Shown piece by piece: positions 20,423 to 28,639 of a DNA stretch of 39,224 nucleotides. Source of the stretch: Geobacter sp. (GTDB lineage Bacteria > Desulfobacterota > Desulfuromonadia > Geobacterales > DSM-12255); contig VFJK01000096.1 in the NCBI GenBank assembly GCA_009886125.1, positions 1 to 39,224 on the forward strand, given 5' to 3'. The notes under the pieces were generated by a model. The model saw only the letters and a program-made list of their open reading frames with translations, was not told the DNA's origin and searched no databases. A program made the translations under genes and the position numbers. Numbering within the stretch: the stretch's first letter is position 1; every line of letters begins with the position of its first letter.

Positions 20423-21245
20423 ATTTCTTTCGTACTAACAACTCTTTTGCTGCCGGAATTTCTTCCGACTGAGGGAATTTATCTATAAGCTCTTTTAATA
20501 CAAATTTAGCACTCTTTAAATCACCGAGTTCCCTGAACGACATTGCCTGCTTGAGCATTGCAGCAGAAACCTTTTCCTTCCCCGGGTACTCCTTTATAAC
20601 TCGCTGAAAATCAAGGACCGCCTGCTCATAATTCTTCTCAATATACCATGTCTCGCCAATCCAATATCTAACATTAGGTGAAAGTTTGTGCTCTGGGTAG
20701 GTATCATTGAATTTATTCAGAACATCCCTTGCTTTGCCGGCTTCACCGGATTTAACCAGATCAAGCGCTTGTTTGTAGAGGTTTTCAGCTGATGGAGGGA
20801 CTTCCAAGGATTTAAGTATAGAACTCAATTTATCATTTATCTGTGCCAGATCAGATTCAAGCTTCTTTAGACGTTCATCCATTGCAGACACAGATTTAAA
20901 AGTGTCTTCTTTAAGCAGAGTAATGTCGTCAAAGGGCTTTTTTGCTGCCAGGCCGATATCATCTACTTTCCCCGTCATAACCTGGACATCAATTCTCATC
21001 GCATCAAGGTTTGCCTGCATGTCAGCAGTACCCTTACGGAGAGTTTCAAGGTTTTTGAGGGCTTCCCGTGAGCTTCTTTCTGAGATTTCTTTCGATTCGC
21101 TCTTTACCGAAGAGATGTTTTTCTCAGTAACGTTGAGGCGGTTCTTCAACTCATCAATGTCCTGAAATGCCGAACTCATTTCCCCTTTTGTCGCACAGCC
21201 GGATACGAAGATCAGCATTAGGAAAAACAGTGGAGATAGTTTCAT
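20421..21245 (-). CDS. cpoB: Cell division coordinator CpoB / YbgF-like lipoprotein
   Basis: CpoB links the Tol-Pal machine to septal peptidoglycan synthesis in the periplasm. The 274-residue protein has a signal peptide ending in a lipobox (LIFVSGC), so it is a lipoprotein, unlike the soluble E. coli form. A long coiled-coil region follows (about 25-150), then C-terminal tetratricopeptide-type repeats with YKQALDLVKSGEAGKARDVLNKF, YWIGETWYIEKNYEQAVLDF and the typical PGKEKVSAAMLKQAMSFRELG. It is the last gene of the tol-pal group, separated from pal by a terminator-like hairpin. Confidence 0.88.
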   Translation of the reverse strand: MKLSPLFFLMLIFVSGCATKGEMSSAFQDIDELKNRLNVTEKNISSVKSESKEISERSSREALKNLETLRKGTADMQANLDAMRIDVQVMTGKVDDIGLAAKKPFDDITLLKEDTFKSVSAMDERLKKLESDLAQINDKLSSILKSLEVPPSAENLYKQALDLVKSGEAGKARDVLNKFNDTYPEHKLSPNVRYWIGETWYIEKNYEQAVLDFQRVIKEYPGKEKVSAAMLKQAMSFRELGDLKSAKFVLKELIDKFPQSEEIPAAKELLVRKK

Positions 21246-21277
21246 TGATAATCCTTTCAGATAAGCAGTACCTAATA

Positions 21278-21301
21278 AAAAGGAGCCATACGGCTCCTTT
21301 T
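21278..21301 (-). terminator. Terminator hairpin between pal and cpoB
   Basis: Ten-base arms AAAAGGAGCC (21278-21287) and GGCTCCTTTT (21292-21301) with a four-base loop, with a T-run continuing on the minus strand. It may end much of the pal transcript, with readthrough into cpoB. Confidence 0.75.
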
Positions 21302-21324
21302 CTGAAATGTACGTTTTGGTCCAC

Positions 21325-22026
21325 CTATTTTAGAATAACAAACTCAACTCTTCTGTTTTTGGCCCAACTCACTTCATCGCTTCCGGTTACGAGAGGGCGC
21401 TCTTTGCCATAGCTTATAATAGAGAGCTGTTCAGAGGGGACACCAAGAGTCGACAGATAATCCATAGCCGACTTGGCTCTTTTTTCGCCCAGAGCCAGGT
21501 TATATTCGTCAGAGCCGCGCTCGTCGCAGTGTCCTTCAAGTTTAACCTTCCCCTTGTATTTCTTCAGGAGATAGTCTGCGTTAGTGTAGAGAATATCTCT
21601 GGCAGGCTGGGTTAATGCATAAGAGTCAAAATCGAAATTGATCATTTTCATAGGCGCTTTTGCAGCTTCAGCTTCTCTCTCCGCAGGAGTCATGCTTGCT
21701 GAAGATTTGCCCGCTGAAGCAGCCAAGTCAGCGGCAGCCTTGTCAGCCGCAGCTTTATCGGCGGCAGCCTTGTCAGCGAGAGCTTTATCAGCCGCAGCTT
21801 TATCGGCAATGGCTTTATCAGCCGCAGCTTTAGCGGCGGCAGCCTTATCGGCCGCAGCTTTATCAGCAATAGCTTTATCAGCCGCAGCTTTGTCAGCTGA
21901 AGCTTTCTGGGCAGAAGCCGCAGACGAAAGCCCCTCATCTGGTTTTACCTGATCCTTTGCGCAGCCACTGACAAGCATGATCGGAAATGCAATAACGACA
22001 AACGCTTTGAACAGAAAATTACTCAT
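21325..22026 (-). CDS. pal: Peptidoglycan-associated lipoprotein Pal
   Basis: Pal anchors the outer membrane to peptidoglycan and is the end point of the Tol system during constriction. The 233-residue protein has a lipobox signal (MLVSGC, lipid Cys22). Residues 45-104 form 12 tandem pentapeptide units of the A-x-A-D-K type, probably a long helical spacer. The C-terminal OmpA-like domain has INFDFDSYAL, LEGHCDERGSDEYNLALGEKRA and RRVEFVI, with the diaminopimelate-binding Asp and Arg of that fold. The start at 22026 is supported by AGGGAG six bases upstream; the frame opens further at 22080. The repeat makes it longer than E. coli Pal (173 residues). Confidence 0.95.
   Translation of the reverse strand: MSNFLFKAFVVIAFPIMLVSGCAKDQVKPDEGLSSAASAQKASADKAAADKAIADKAAADKAAAAKAAADKAIADKAAADKALADKAAADKAAADKAAADLAASAGKSSASMTPAEREAEAAKAPMKMINFDFDSYALTQPARDILYTNADYLLKKYKGKVKLEGHCDERGSDEYNLALGEKRAKSAMDYLSTLGVPSEQLSIISYGKERPLVTGSDEVSWAKNRRVEFVILK
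21715..21894 (-). repeat. Tandem 15-bp repeats within pal
   Basis: Twelve consecutive, in-frame, imperfect 15-base units encode DKAAA, DKAIA, DKALA and similar. One unit has Ala for Asp (AKAAA). The low complexity keeps the opposite strand open too. Confidence 0.9.
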
Positions 22027-22131
22027 AAAAACTCCCTTCAGTTGATGTATTCTGAAACAGGTGTAAGCGTGATTATACATATATTTACGACTTTATCAAC
22101 CTATCTCTGAAAGGAAACAGTATTTTACTTG

Positions 22132-23403
22132 CTACCAGCGAGGTGACCATGTTGGATGGGAATCGCCAGATCTGCCGCGGGAAACTTTAGTTTGCCCTGA
22201 ACCGTCAGAGCGCATTACATAGAGTGATTCCGGCCCTTCCCGTTTACTGCTGAAAACAATCAGTCGAGCATCAGGAGACCATCGTGGATGCTCATTACTC
22301 CCTTCGAAAGTTATCTGTTTGTCGTCACTCCCGTCAGGATTGATTAGGTGTATTTGAAAGCTGTTCCCATATTGACGGCTGTAGGCAATTCTGTCCCCTT
22401 TTGGTGACCAGCGAGGGGCCACATTGTACGAGCCGGTTGTTGTAAGCCGTCTGACATCTGTTCCGTCAAATCGCATCACAAATATCTGCGGCTTTCCGAG
22501 CCGGTCTGATACGAATGCTATAAATTTACCGTCCGGGGACCATGTCGGCGAGAGATCGATTGCCGGATTGTTCGACAAGCGGGCAAGAGGCTTCCCTGCT
22601 TTGGTTATGAGATATATCTCCGAGTTGCCGTCTTTGCTCATGGCAAGAGCAACGCGATTCCCTTCAGGAGAAAACGCCCCCGTGATATTTATTCCCGGGG
22701 AGGAAGAGATCCGCGCTTCTGTACCGGTAAAAAGTTCTCGTCGATAGAGATCAGGATTCTGATTTTTGTACGAAGTGAAAATGAGCTCTTTCCCGGATGG
22801 CGAAAAATCCGGATTCAGGTTTATAGAGCCGTTGCTGGTAAGTTTATTGCTGTTATAGCCATCCCAATCCATAAGATAGATCTCTTTGTTCCCGCTTGCA
22901 GTCGAGACATATCCGATTTTACTGGTAAAGGGCCCCCGTTCTCCGGTCAAAGTGTATAAAACTTCGTCCGAAAAAGTATGTGCAGTTTTTCTCAGGTCTT
23001 TTATTGATGAACTGTATCTTTTGGCGAGGAGCTCTTTTCCTGTTGAGATTTCGGTGAGTCGATACTCGAATGTTATGGATGTGGCAGAGAGCCTGTAGCT
23101 TGTTTTCACGAAGAAATCAGCATCAACAGTTTCTTTATTCGTGGCGCTTGCCGATGCTCCTGATGCAGACGGCAGATCAACCAGGCTGAAAATCCCGGTA
23201 ATCCCGAGATCGAGTTTGAATATATCAACAACTTCAGACGCGATTTTCTGGTTCTGGTCTCCTGACAGTGTAAGCGGAGCAAGGATTGCCACTTTCAGTT
23301 GACGGTTTCCCTGTGCCGTGACCCGCAGGAACTCTTCCTGTGAGCAGGTCCCTGCCGGGCAGAGGAGGAATAATATCATGACTGAAAAGAGTGGGATTCT
23401 CAC
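22132..23403 (-). CDS. tolB: Tol-Pal system protein TolB
   Basis: TolB is a periplasmic protein that binds Pal and TolA. The 423-residue product has a signal peptide (MRIPLFSVMILFLLCPAGTC), an N-terminal alpha/beta domain, and a six-bladed propeller with the repeats GNKEIYLMDWDG, FSPSGKELIFTS, WSPDGKFIAFVSDR, RWSPKGDRIAYS and RWSPDARLIVFSS, ending HPTWSPRW. The GTG start overlaps the tolA stop by four bases, showing coupled translation. It precedes pal after a gap of about 105 bases. Confidence 0.97.
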   Translation of the reverse strand: MRIPLFSVMILFLLCPAGTCSQEEFLRVTAQGNRQLKVAILAPLTLSGDQNQKIASEVVDIFKLDLGITGIFSLVDLPSASGASASATNKETVDADFFVKTSYRLSATSITFEYRLTEISTGKELLAKRYSSSIKDLRKTAHTFSDEVLYTLTGERGPFTSKIGYVSTASGNKEIYLMDWDGYNSNKLTSNGSINLNPDFSPSGKELIFTSYKNQNPDLYRRELFTGTEARISSSPGINITGAFSPEGNRVALAMSKDGNSEIYLITKAGKPLARLSNNPAIDLSPTWSPDGKFIAFVSDRLGKPQIFVMRFDGTDVRRLTTTGSYNVAPRWSPKGDRIAYSRQYGNSFQIHLINPDGSDDKQITFEGSNEHPRWSPDARLIVFSSKREGPESLYVMRSDGSGQTKVSRGRSGDSHPTWSPRW

Positions 23404-24152
23404 TTTAATACCTCTTGAGGGCTGAAGACAAAGAGTTTGTCAAAGTCACGCCCTGCCGGGTTAGGAGGGAAGTTTGCCTTTGCTTTTTCAATAGTCCTCA
23501 TTACTGAGTCGTTGAAAAGTTTGTCAGGAGAAGGGCTGAGCATGACGGCTTTAATAAGTTTGCCTCTCTTGTCGATATAAAGATGTACAGCTGCCTCCGG
23601 TTTTTGACTCCGGTAGACAATATTCCCAGCGAGTGCGTCTTTCAGCCTTGACTGAATATATGCCCCATAGTCTGCACCAGTAACTTTGGCTACACCTGCT
23701 CCTCCGGAAGCTTTTTTTGGATCAGCTGCCATTTTCTTGAGAAACTCAAGAGCCTTTGCCTGATGTTTTGCTTCAGAGCTGTATTCAAGACGGTTCATTC
23801 GCTCGGCAAACTCCCTTGCTTCCTGATCTGCATTGCTGGCAGGAGAAACAGCAGAATCAATTGGTTTGAGGGCAGGTTTCCCAGGGATGGCCATTGCTGG
23901 AGCAGGAAGTGTCTTTTGAGCCGTCGCTGTTGAAGGGATTGGTGTTGAGGGCTGTTGCCCCTGAGGTTCAGTCCTGGCGGCTTCAATTGCCGGTAAAGAA
24001 ACTATATCAACATAATAAGGAGTAGCTTCGTGGAGTGCAGATCTGAAAAGATTCGTATTGCTGAAGATGAACAGAGCAAGTAGATGCAGCGACAGGGAGA
24101 GAATGAACATCCATCCTGGATTCTGGTCACGGCGGTCAGCAAATGGGATCAT
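23400..24152 (-). CDS. tolA: TolA / TonB C-terminal domain protein
   Basis: TolA spans the periplasm from TolQR in the inner membrane to TolB and Pal. The 250-residue protein has an N-terminal membrane anchor (MFILSLSLHLLALFIFS), a proline- and alanine-rich linker (about 50-110), a short helical segment, and a C-terminal TonB-like domain (from about 160: YGAYIQSRLKDAL, AAVHLYIDKRGKLIKAVMLSPSPDKLFND). It is shorter than E. coli TolA (421 residues), mainly because the central helical domain is short. It overlaps tolR and tolB by four bases each, which makes TolA more likely than a free TonB. Confidence 0.9.
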   Translation of the reverse strand: MIPFADRRDQNPGWMFILSLSLHLLALFIFSNTNLFRSALHEATPYYVDIVSLPAIEAARTEPQGQQPSTPIPSTATAQKTLPAPAMAIPGKPALKPIDSAVSPASNADQEAREFAERMNRLEYSSEAKHQAKALEFLKKMAADPKKASGGAGVAKVTGADYGAYIQSRLKDALAGNIVYRSQKPEAAVHLYIDKRGKLIKAVMLSPSPDKLFNDSVMRTIEKAKANFPPNPAGRDFDKLFVFSPQEVLK

Positions 24153-24565
24153 TTCGACCCTGCAGGCTCCGTAAGCATTCCGAGTCGTTCGACCCCCGCA
24201 CCCTTGATTTCAGCCATGGTCCGTATTACCTCTCCGTAAGGGACATCTCGATCTGCTTTCAGGAAGACCTCTTTCTTGCTTTTTGAGGCAAAAAGAGCAG
24301 CGAGTTTCGCTTTCAGCTGCCCCTGCGGGATCTCTGCCTTATCGAGAAAAGCACGGCCACTCCTGTCAACAGTCACTATAATCGGTTCATCCTTTACCGT
24401 CATCGCCTTGGCTTCTGTTTTCGGGAGGTTCACCTGCATCCCCTGCTGCATCATCGGCGCGGTTATCATGAATATTACCAGCAGAACCAGCATAACGTCG
24501 ACAAACGGTGTGACGTTAATCTGAGACATCAGCTGTCTGTCATTACTCCGGTTATTGATTTCCAT
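24149..24565 (-). CDS. tolR: Tol-Pal system protein TolR (ExbD family)
   Basis: TolR works with TolQ as the proton-driven motor of the Tol system. The 138-residue protein has the family signature INVTPFVDVMLVLLVIFMIT, a single membrane helix with the essential proton-binding Asp (VDVMLVLL), followed by a periplasmic domain containing VFLKADRDVPYGEVIRTMAEIK. It lies 15 bases after tolQ and overlaps tolA by four bases. ExbD is the alternative, but the tolA-tolB-pal context favours TolR. Confidence 0.95.
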   Translation of the reverse strand: MEINNRSNDRQLMSQINVTPFVDVMLVLLVIFMITAPMMQQGMQVNLPKTEAKAMTVKDEPIIVTVDRSGRAFLDKAEIPQGQLKAKLAALFASKSKKEVFLKADRDVPYGEVIRTMAEIKGAGVERLGMLTEPAGSK

Positions 24566-24580
24566 GGTAGAACTCTCCGC

Positions 24581-25255
24581 CTATTTCTTTGCAAAGGAGC
24601 GTTGGACGATATTGAGGAATTCGGTAGAAAAATTGTCCATTTCAGCGATTAAGACCTTGATTTTGTTCTGGAAGTGATTGAATCCCATTACGGCGGGGAT
24701 GGCAGCGACAAGACCTATGGCTGTCGCAACAAGAGCCTCAGCAATGCCGGGGGCTACAACAGCAAGAGATGCCGAGCCGGTCTCGCCGATCCCTTTGAAG
24801 GCAGTCATAATTCCCCAAACGGTACCGAAAAGGCCGATGAATGGTGCAGTGGACCCTGTTGTTGCAAGAAAGGTCAGATACTTTTCAAGTCGTGTTATCT
24901 CAGAGGTGGTAGCCCTGCGCAGAGCACGCGCTATATTGTCAACCCCGCCAAGTTCAGTACTGATGATATTCGGGTCGCTCTTCTCCTCGACCTTTTCACC
25001 AAGCTTTTTCAGCTCATTGTACCCTTCTGTAAAAAGTATCGTGAGCGGTGAGTTGGCGAATCTGTCAACCTGGGTACTTATCGTATCGAACCGCTTGGTC
25101 TGCCAGAAGAAGGCAAGGAACCGCTCAGACTCCTTGTTTGCTTTATGTACCTGAATCAGTTTGTAGAAGATTATTGCCCATGAGACTACCGAAAAATAGA
25201 TGAGGACGAATAGTACAAGTTTTACAACAATGCCTGTTCCTGCAAAAAGGGACAA
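24581..25255 (-). CDS. tolQ: Tol-Pal system protein TolQ (ExbB/MotA family)
   Basis: TolQ is the inner-membrane channel partner of TolR. The 224-residue protein has three membrane segments: near the N-terminus (VVKLVLFVLIYFSVVSWAII), at about 130-150 (LATTGSTAPFIGLFGTVWGI) and about 165-190 (APGIAEALVATAIGLVAAIPAV). The motifs GSTAPFIGLFGTVWGIM and AEALVATAIGL are the MotA/TolQ/ExbB signature. The start is TTG at 25255, supported by GGAGG seven bases upstream. It heads the coupled tolQ-tolR-tolA-tolB group. Confidence 0.95.
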   Translation of the reverse strand: MSLFAGTGIVVKLVLFVLIYFSVVSWAIIFYKLIQVHKANKESERFLAFFWQTKRFDTISTQVDRFANSPLTILFTEGYNELKKLGEKVEEKSDPNIISTELGGVDNIARALRRATTSEITRLEKYLTFLATTGSTAPFIGLFGTVWGIMTAFKGIGETGSASLAVVAPGIAEALVATAIGLVAAIPAVMGFNHFQNKIKVLIAEMDNFSTEFLNIVQRSFAKK

Positions 25256-25327
25256 TGGAACACCTCCGGGAAGTCATTGGCAAATCAGACTAAATAAATA
25301 TTCCTCTGTAACTATCAAGTCAACTTT

Positions 25328-26107
25328 TTAATAGCACTCAGGTTTTCTGTCTGTAAAGCAGGGGATCTGACTTCGCCATTCATTCATCGTGGAGAAGTCC
25401 AGTATTGCAGTGATGTTCTCAGGTTCGTAGCCTGCTTCAGCAATAACCTCTCCTTTGGGGTCGATAATCATGCTCATGCCGAAGAAATCAAGCTTTCCCA
25501 CCTGGCCGCAGCAGTTTGCAGAAACAAGAAAAAGCTGGTTCTCAATTGCTCTGGCTCTCAGAAGAGTCCGCCAATGTTCCTGCCTTGGTTTCGGCCATTC
25601 GCCAGGGACGACGAGAATCTCTGCCCCTTCTACCGCAAGTCTGCGTGCAAGTTCCGGGAAGCGGAGGTCATAGCAGATGAAAACGCCGAGTTTGCCCACG
25701 GTAGTATCAACCAGCAGCCATGAACTGCCGCTGTCAAAGGAGCGATCCTCCTGCATCAGCGAAAAAAGGTGTATTTTCCTGTATTTCCCCCTCATCTTGC
25801 CATTGTCCAGAACATAAGCGGTATTGTAGACCTTGTCCTCATGCGGTTCGGGCAGAGAGCCGACAATGACCATCCCGTATTTTGCAGAAAGAGATCCGAT
25901 CTCCTCTACAAGGTCACCCGTGTGAGTTGCAAGTTCGTTAAGCTCTTTATAGGCAAAACCTGTCCCCCACATTTCCGGAAGAACGACGAGCTCGACCCCT
26001 TCATCTGCAAGCTTTGCCAGGGCAGAATGGACATAGGTACGATTCGGTTCGATCTCTCCAAGTTTGATGTTGAACTGAATTGAAGCGGCTTTAACCTGAC
26101 GTGACAT
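25328..26107 (-). CDS. Carbon-nitrogen hydrolase (nitrilase superfamily, omega-amidase-like)
   Basis: The 259-residue cytoplasmic enzyme carries the full nitrilase-superfamily catalytic set: Glu45 in LPEMW, Lys111 in KYRKIHLF and Cys145 in ICYDLRFPEL. The closest recognisable type is the omega-amidase/Nit2/YafV group, which hydrolyses alpha-ketoglutaramate or repairs deaminated glutathione, because of the GTGF after the glutamate and the HLF...DLRFPEL spacing. The exact substrate cannot be set from sequence. It lies 72 bases upstream of tolQ on the same strand and is divergent from hemW; no link to Tol function is apparent. Confidence 0.88.
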   Translation of the reverse strand: MSRQVKAASIQFNIKLGEIEPNRTYVHSALAKLADEGVELVVLPEMWGTGFAYKELNELATHTGDLVEEIGSLSAKYGMVIVGSLPEPHEDKVYNTAYVLDNGKMRGKYRKIHLFSLMQEDRSFDSGSSWLLVDTTVGKLGVFICYDLRFPELARRLAVEGAEILVVPGEWPKPRQEHWRTLLRARAIENQLFLVSANCCGQVGKLDFFGMSMIIDPKGEVIAEAGYEPENITAILDFSTMNEWRSQIPCFTDRKPECY

Positions 26108-26184
26108 TTAATCCTCCTTCAATGAAATCGAGGTGTCAGTGTAATTGAAATTGTTATACTATTCAAGCCGAAGACGGAGATCCA

Positions 26185-27321
26185 GTGAAAAGCTCTCTTT
26201 ACATTCACACACCTTTCTGCGTCAGGAAGTGCAGTTACTGCGATTTCAATTCATCGGAAGATCCTGGCATCTCTCTTGATGAATACGTACTGCTCCTGAT
26301 CAACGAGCTCTCTTCAGAGGCAGGCCGGTTCAAAGTCGAATCCGCGCCGACGCTCTACTTCGGGGGCGGGACCCCTTCGCTCCTATCGGCACGGCAGGTC
26401 GCAGCAGTTGTGCAGGTTGTCAGAGAACAGTACGGATTGGAAAAAGATGCCGAGGTCACACTTGAGGTGAATCCGGGGACCGTCACCCCTGAGTTGCTTG
26501 AAGGGTATCTGGCCGGCGGTATAAACAGACTCTCCATAGGAATCCAGTCTTTTCAGGATGATAAATTGAGATCGCTGGGCAGGATTCACACGTCAGAAGA
26601 GGCCAAAGATGCTGTTCGAATGGCCCGCAAGGCCGGCTTCCGCTCTATCGGCATCGACCTGATCAATTCGCTTTCCGGTCAGACCCTGCAGGAGTGGGCA
26701 ACGGAACTGCAGGAAGCGATAGCGTTACAGCCGGATCATATTTCCGCTTACGGGCTGACTGTCGAGGAGGGGACCCCGTTTGGAGCGATGGCGGAACGCG
26801 GAGAGCTCGATCTCCCCGATGAAGAGACGTCAGCGGCGATGTTCGAACTGACGTCATCCTTTCTTAGGAGCAGCGGATATGAACAGTACGAGATCTCCAA
26901 CTTTGCACTGCCTGGCTGCCGTTCCCGTCATAATCAGGGCTACTGGCGAAGGGGAAACTATCTGGGCTTCGGGGCAGGCGCACACTCGTTCAGCCGCGAA
27001 CAGGGCTTCGGGGCCAGATGGGAAAACCCGCAACAGATGTCCGATTATGCCGAGACGGTACGACGCTGCCGCCCGCCGGTTGCGGCGACCCTGTTGCGGC
27101 GTGAAGCGATGGAGGAGTTTTTCTTTTTGGGTCTCCGTTTGCTGGACGGGGTCGATCTGGATGCGTTTAAAATCGAATTCGGGACTCATGCAGAGGAAGA
27201 GTTCCCGGGGGTGATCGAGAGGATGACTGCCAGCGGCCTGCTTGTCAGAGATGGCGGTCAGCTGTGGATGAGTGCGCACGGTCTGATACTTGCAAACCGG
27301 GTTTTGTGCGAATTCCTCTGA
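26185..27321 (+). CDS. hemW: Radical SAM heme chaperone HemW
   Basis: HemW is a radical SAM protein that binds heme and is thought to deliver it to target proteins. The 378-residue protein starts KSSLYIHTPFCVRKCSYCDF with the CxxxCxxC cluster motif followed by Phe, the HemW pattern; true coproporphyrinogen dehydrogenase HemN has a fourth Cys there. YFGGGTPSLL and RLSIGIQSFQ follow, and the C-terminal HemN-like domain begins near residue 280. The start is GTG at 26185 with GGAG upstream. With hemH it is the second heme-related gene here. Confidence 0.93.
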   Translation: MKSSLYIHTPFCVRKCSYCDFNSSEDPGISLDEYVLLLINELSSEAGRFKVESAPTLYFGGGTPSLLSARQVAAVVQVVREQYGLEKDAEVTLEVNPGTVTPELLEGYLAGGINRLSIGIQSFQDDKLRSLGRIHTSEEAKDAVRMARKAGFRSIGIDLINSLSGQTLQEWATELQEAIALQPDHISAYGLTVEEGTPFGAMAERGELDLPDEETSAAMFELTSSFLRSSGYEQYEISNFALPGCRSRHNQGYWRRGNYLGFGAGAHSFSREQGFGARWENPQQMSDYAETVRRCRPPVAATLLRREAMEEFFFLGLRLLDGVDLDAFKIEFGTHAEEEFPGVIERMTASGLLVRDGGQLWMSAHGLILANRVLCEFL

Positions 27322-27457
27322 AAACTCCTGATAACAGCCTTAAATCATTGATTAAATATACTGCGATTGCCTTTGAGGTTATGAGCACGCTCAGACAAAA
27401 TCAAATTAATTTAGCTGGTTAGCCAAACAACAGATTATAAAATACATCAACTAGTGC

Positions 27458-27484
27458 TTGACACAAGCCATTGAATAATTTAAT
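27458..27484 (+). promoter_or_regulatory. Possible promoter upstream of the CsgG-like gene
   Basis: An exact TTGACA at 27458-27463 is followed by TTTAAT at 27479-27484 with a short 15-base spacer. The coding start is at 27533. The hemW-CsgG gap (27322-27532) shows nothing else I recognise. Confidence 0.35.
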
Positions 27485-27532
27485 CCTGTATCCTGATAAA
27501 GTTGTTCGGACACTTCTTTCTGGAAAGGGCCG

Positions 27533-28558
27533 ATGAAAACATTTTCCTTCACTATAATTGCTGTTTTAACTGCCGTACTGGTTCTCTTAAACCCTGCCGG
27601 GTCTCAGGCCGAGTTTACGAAAATCAAGATTGCCGTTCTCGACTTTGAGCAAAAAGGTCGCTTCGAAACTGAAGATATCGGCAAGATGGTTGCCGAATGG
27701 CTGACAACCGATCTCGTTGGAACCGGGCGATTCGATATCATAGAAAGAAAATATCTCGATAAGGTTCTCGCAGAGCAAAAGGTCGGGGTTTCGGGCATTG
27801 TCGATCCGAGCAGCGCTTCCCGGCTTGGTCAGGTTCTTGGCGTTAAGACGATTGTTACCGGCTCGGTGTCGAACTATGGCGGTACTATCGACGTCAATGC
27901 CCGTTTGATAAGTGTCGAGACCGCCTCGATCAGGACGGCGGAGTCGGCCAGCACTGATAACTCAAGGGATTTGCGCAAGCTGGTGACACAGATCTCGGAT
28001 AAGATCATGCAGGCATTCCCTCTCGAAGGTTACGTCATAGACCGGGCAGGAAACAAGGTGATCCTGGATCTGGGGCGAAGGCAGGGTGTTCGTTCGGGGA
28101 TGCGGTTTCTTGCCTATGTGGATGGTGTAACGAGAAAACACCCCAAAACCGGTGAAGTCCTTGATGTAGAGACCATTGAACGTGGAACGCTTGAAATAAA
28201 AGAGGTGAAGGAGAAGACCGCGACCGCAGTCATCGTCAAGGAATCATACACCAATGCCATAGACTCCAAGTGCATGGTACGGGGTTTGATGCGGGATGAA
28301 GAGGAGCGGGTCGAGAATGAGATGCGCATGGACGTTGAGGCTGCCAAAGAACGGGAGCGGGCTGAGAAAAAGATCCGGGACAGGCTGGAGGCCGATAGAA
28401 GGGCTGAAAGGAATAGGGAGGACGCCGAGAGAAGGGCTGAACGGGAAAGGATAGAGGCCGCTGAGAGGCAGGTCCAGTGGGAAAAGGATGAAGTCCTGAG
28501 AGCAGAAGAGAGAAAAGTAAACAAGAAGAAAAAGTTTGCTCCTAATATAAGTTTTTGA
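27533..28558 (+). CDS. CsgG-family secreted protein with charged helical tail
   Basis: The 341-residue protein has a Sec signal peptide (cleavage likely after SQA, residue 26) and no lipobox, unlike curli CsgG. Residues about 30-165 match the CsgG/FlgT-like fold: IKIAVLDFEQKG, AEWLTTDLVGTGRFDIIERKYLDKVLAEQ, and GVKTIVTGSVSNYG. Residues 166-250 look like the C-terminal domain of flagellar FlgT (NKVILDLGRRQGVRSGMRFLAYV). From about 255 a roughly 75-residue stretch is almost entirely Glu, Arg, Lys and Ala and is probably a long charged helix. No curli genes are nearby. Periplasmic or outer-membrane-associated; the specific role is unknown. Confidence 0.8.
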   Translation: MKTFSFTIIAVLTAVLVLLNPAGSQAEFTKIKIAVLDFEQKGRFETEDIGKMVAEWLTTDLVGTGRFDIIERKYLDKVLAEQKVGVSGIVDPSSASRLGQVLGVKTIVTGSVSNYGGTIDVNARLISVETASIRTAESASTDNSRDLRKLVTQISDKIMQAFPLEGYVIDRAGNKVILDLGRRQGVRSGMRFLAYVDGVTRKHPKTGEVLDVETIERGTLEIKEVKEKTATAVIVKESYTNAIDSKCMVRGLMRDEEERVENEMRMDVEAAKERERAEKKIRDRLEADRRAERNREDAERRAERERIEAAERQVQWEKDEVLRAEERKVNKKKKFAPNISF

Positions 28559-28639
28559 CGCTGCTCTTGCAGCAACGAGGTATAACTGCCCGTATCGCTA
28601 ATATTCGTGCTGTAACACTACACTGCTAAGGAGGTTCAC

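Noticed and set aside
21715-21894. CRISPR array
   Set aside because: Contiguous coding repeats in pal without unique spacers; no other regularly spaced repeats in the window.
21638-21952. Alanine/serine-rich open frame antisense to pal
   Set aside because: It exists only because the 15-base repeats keep the opposite strand open; no ribosome-binding or family evidence.
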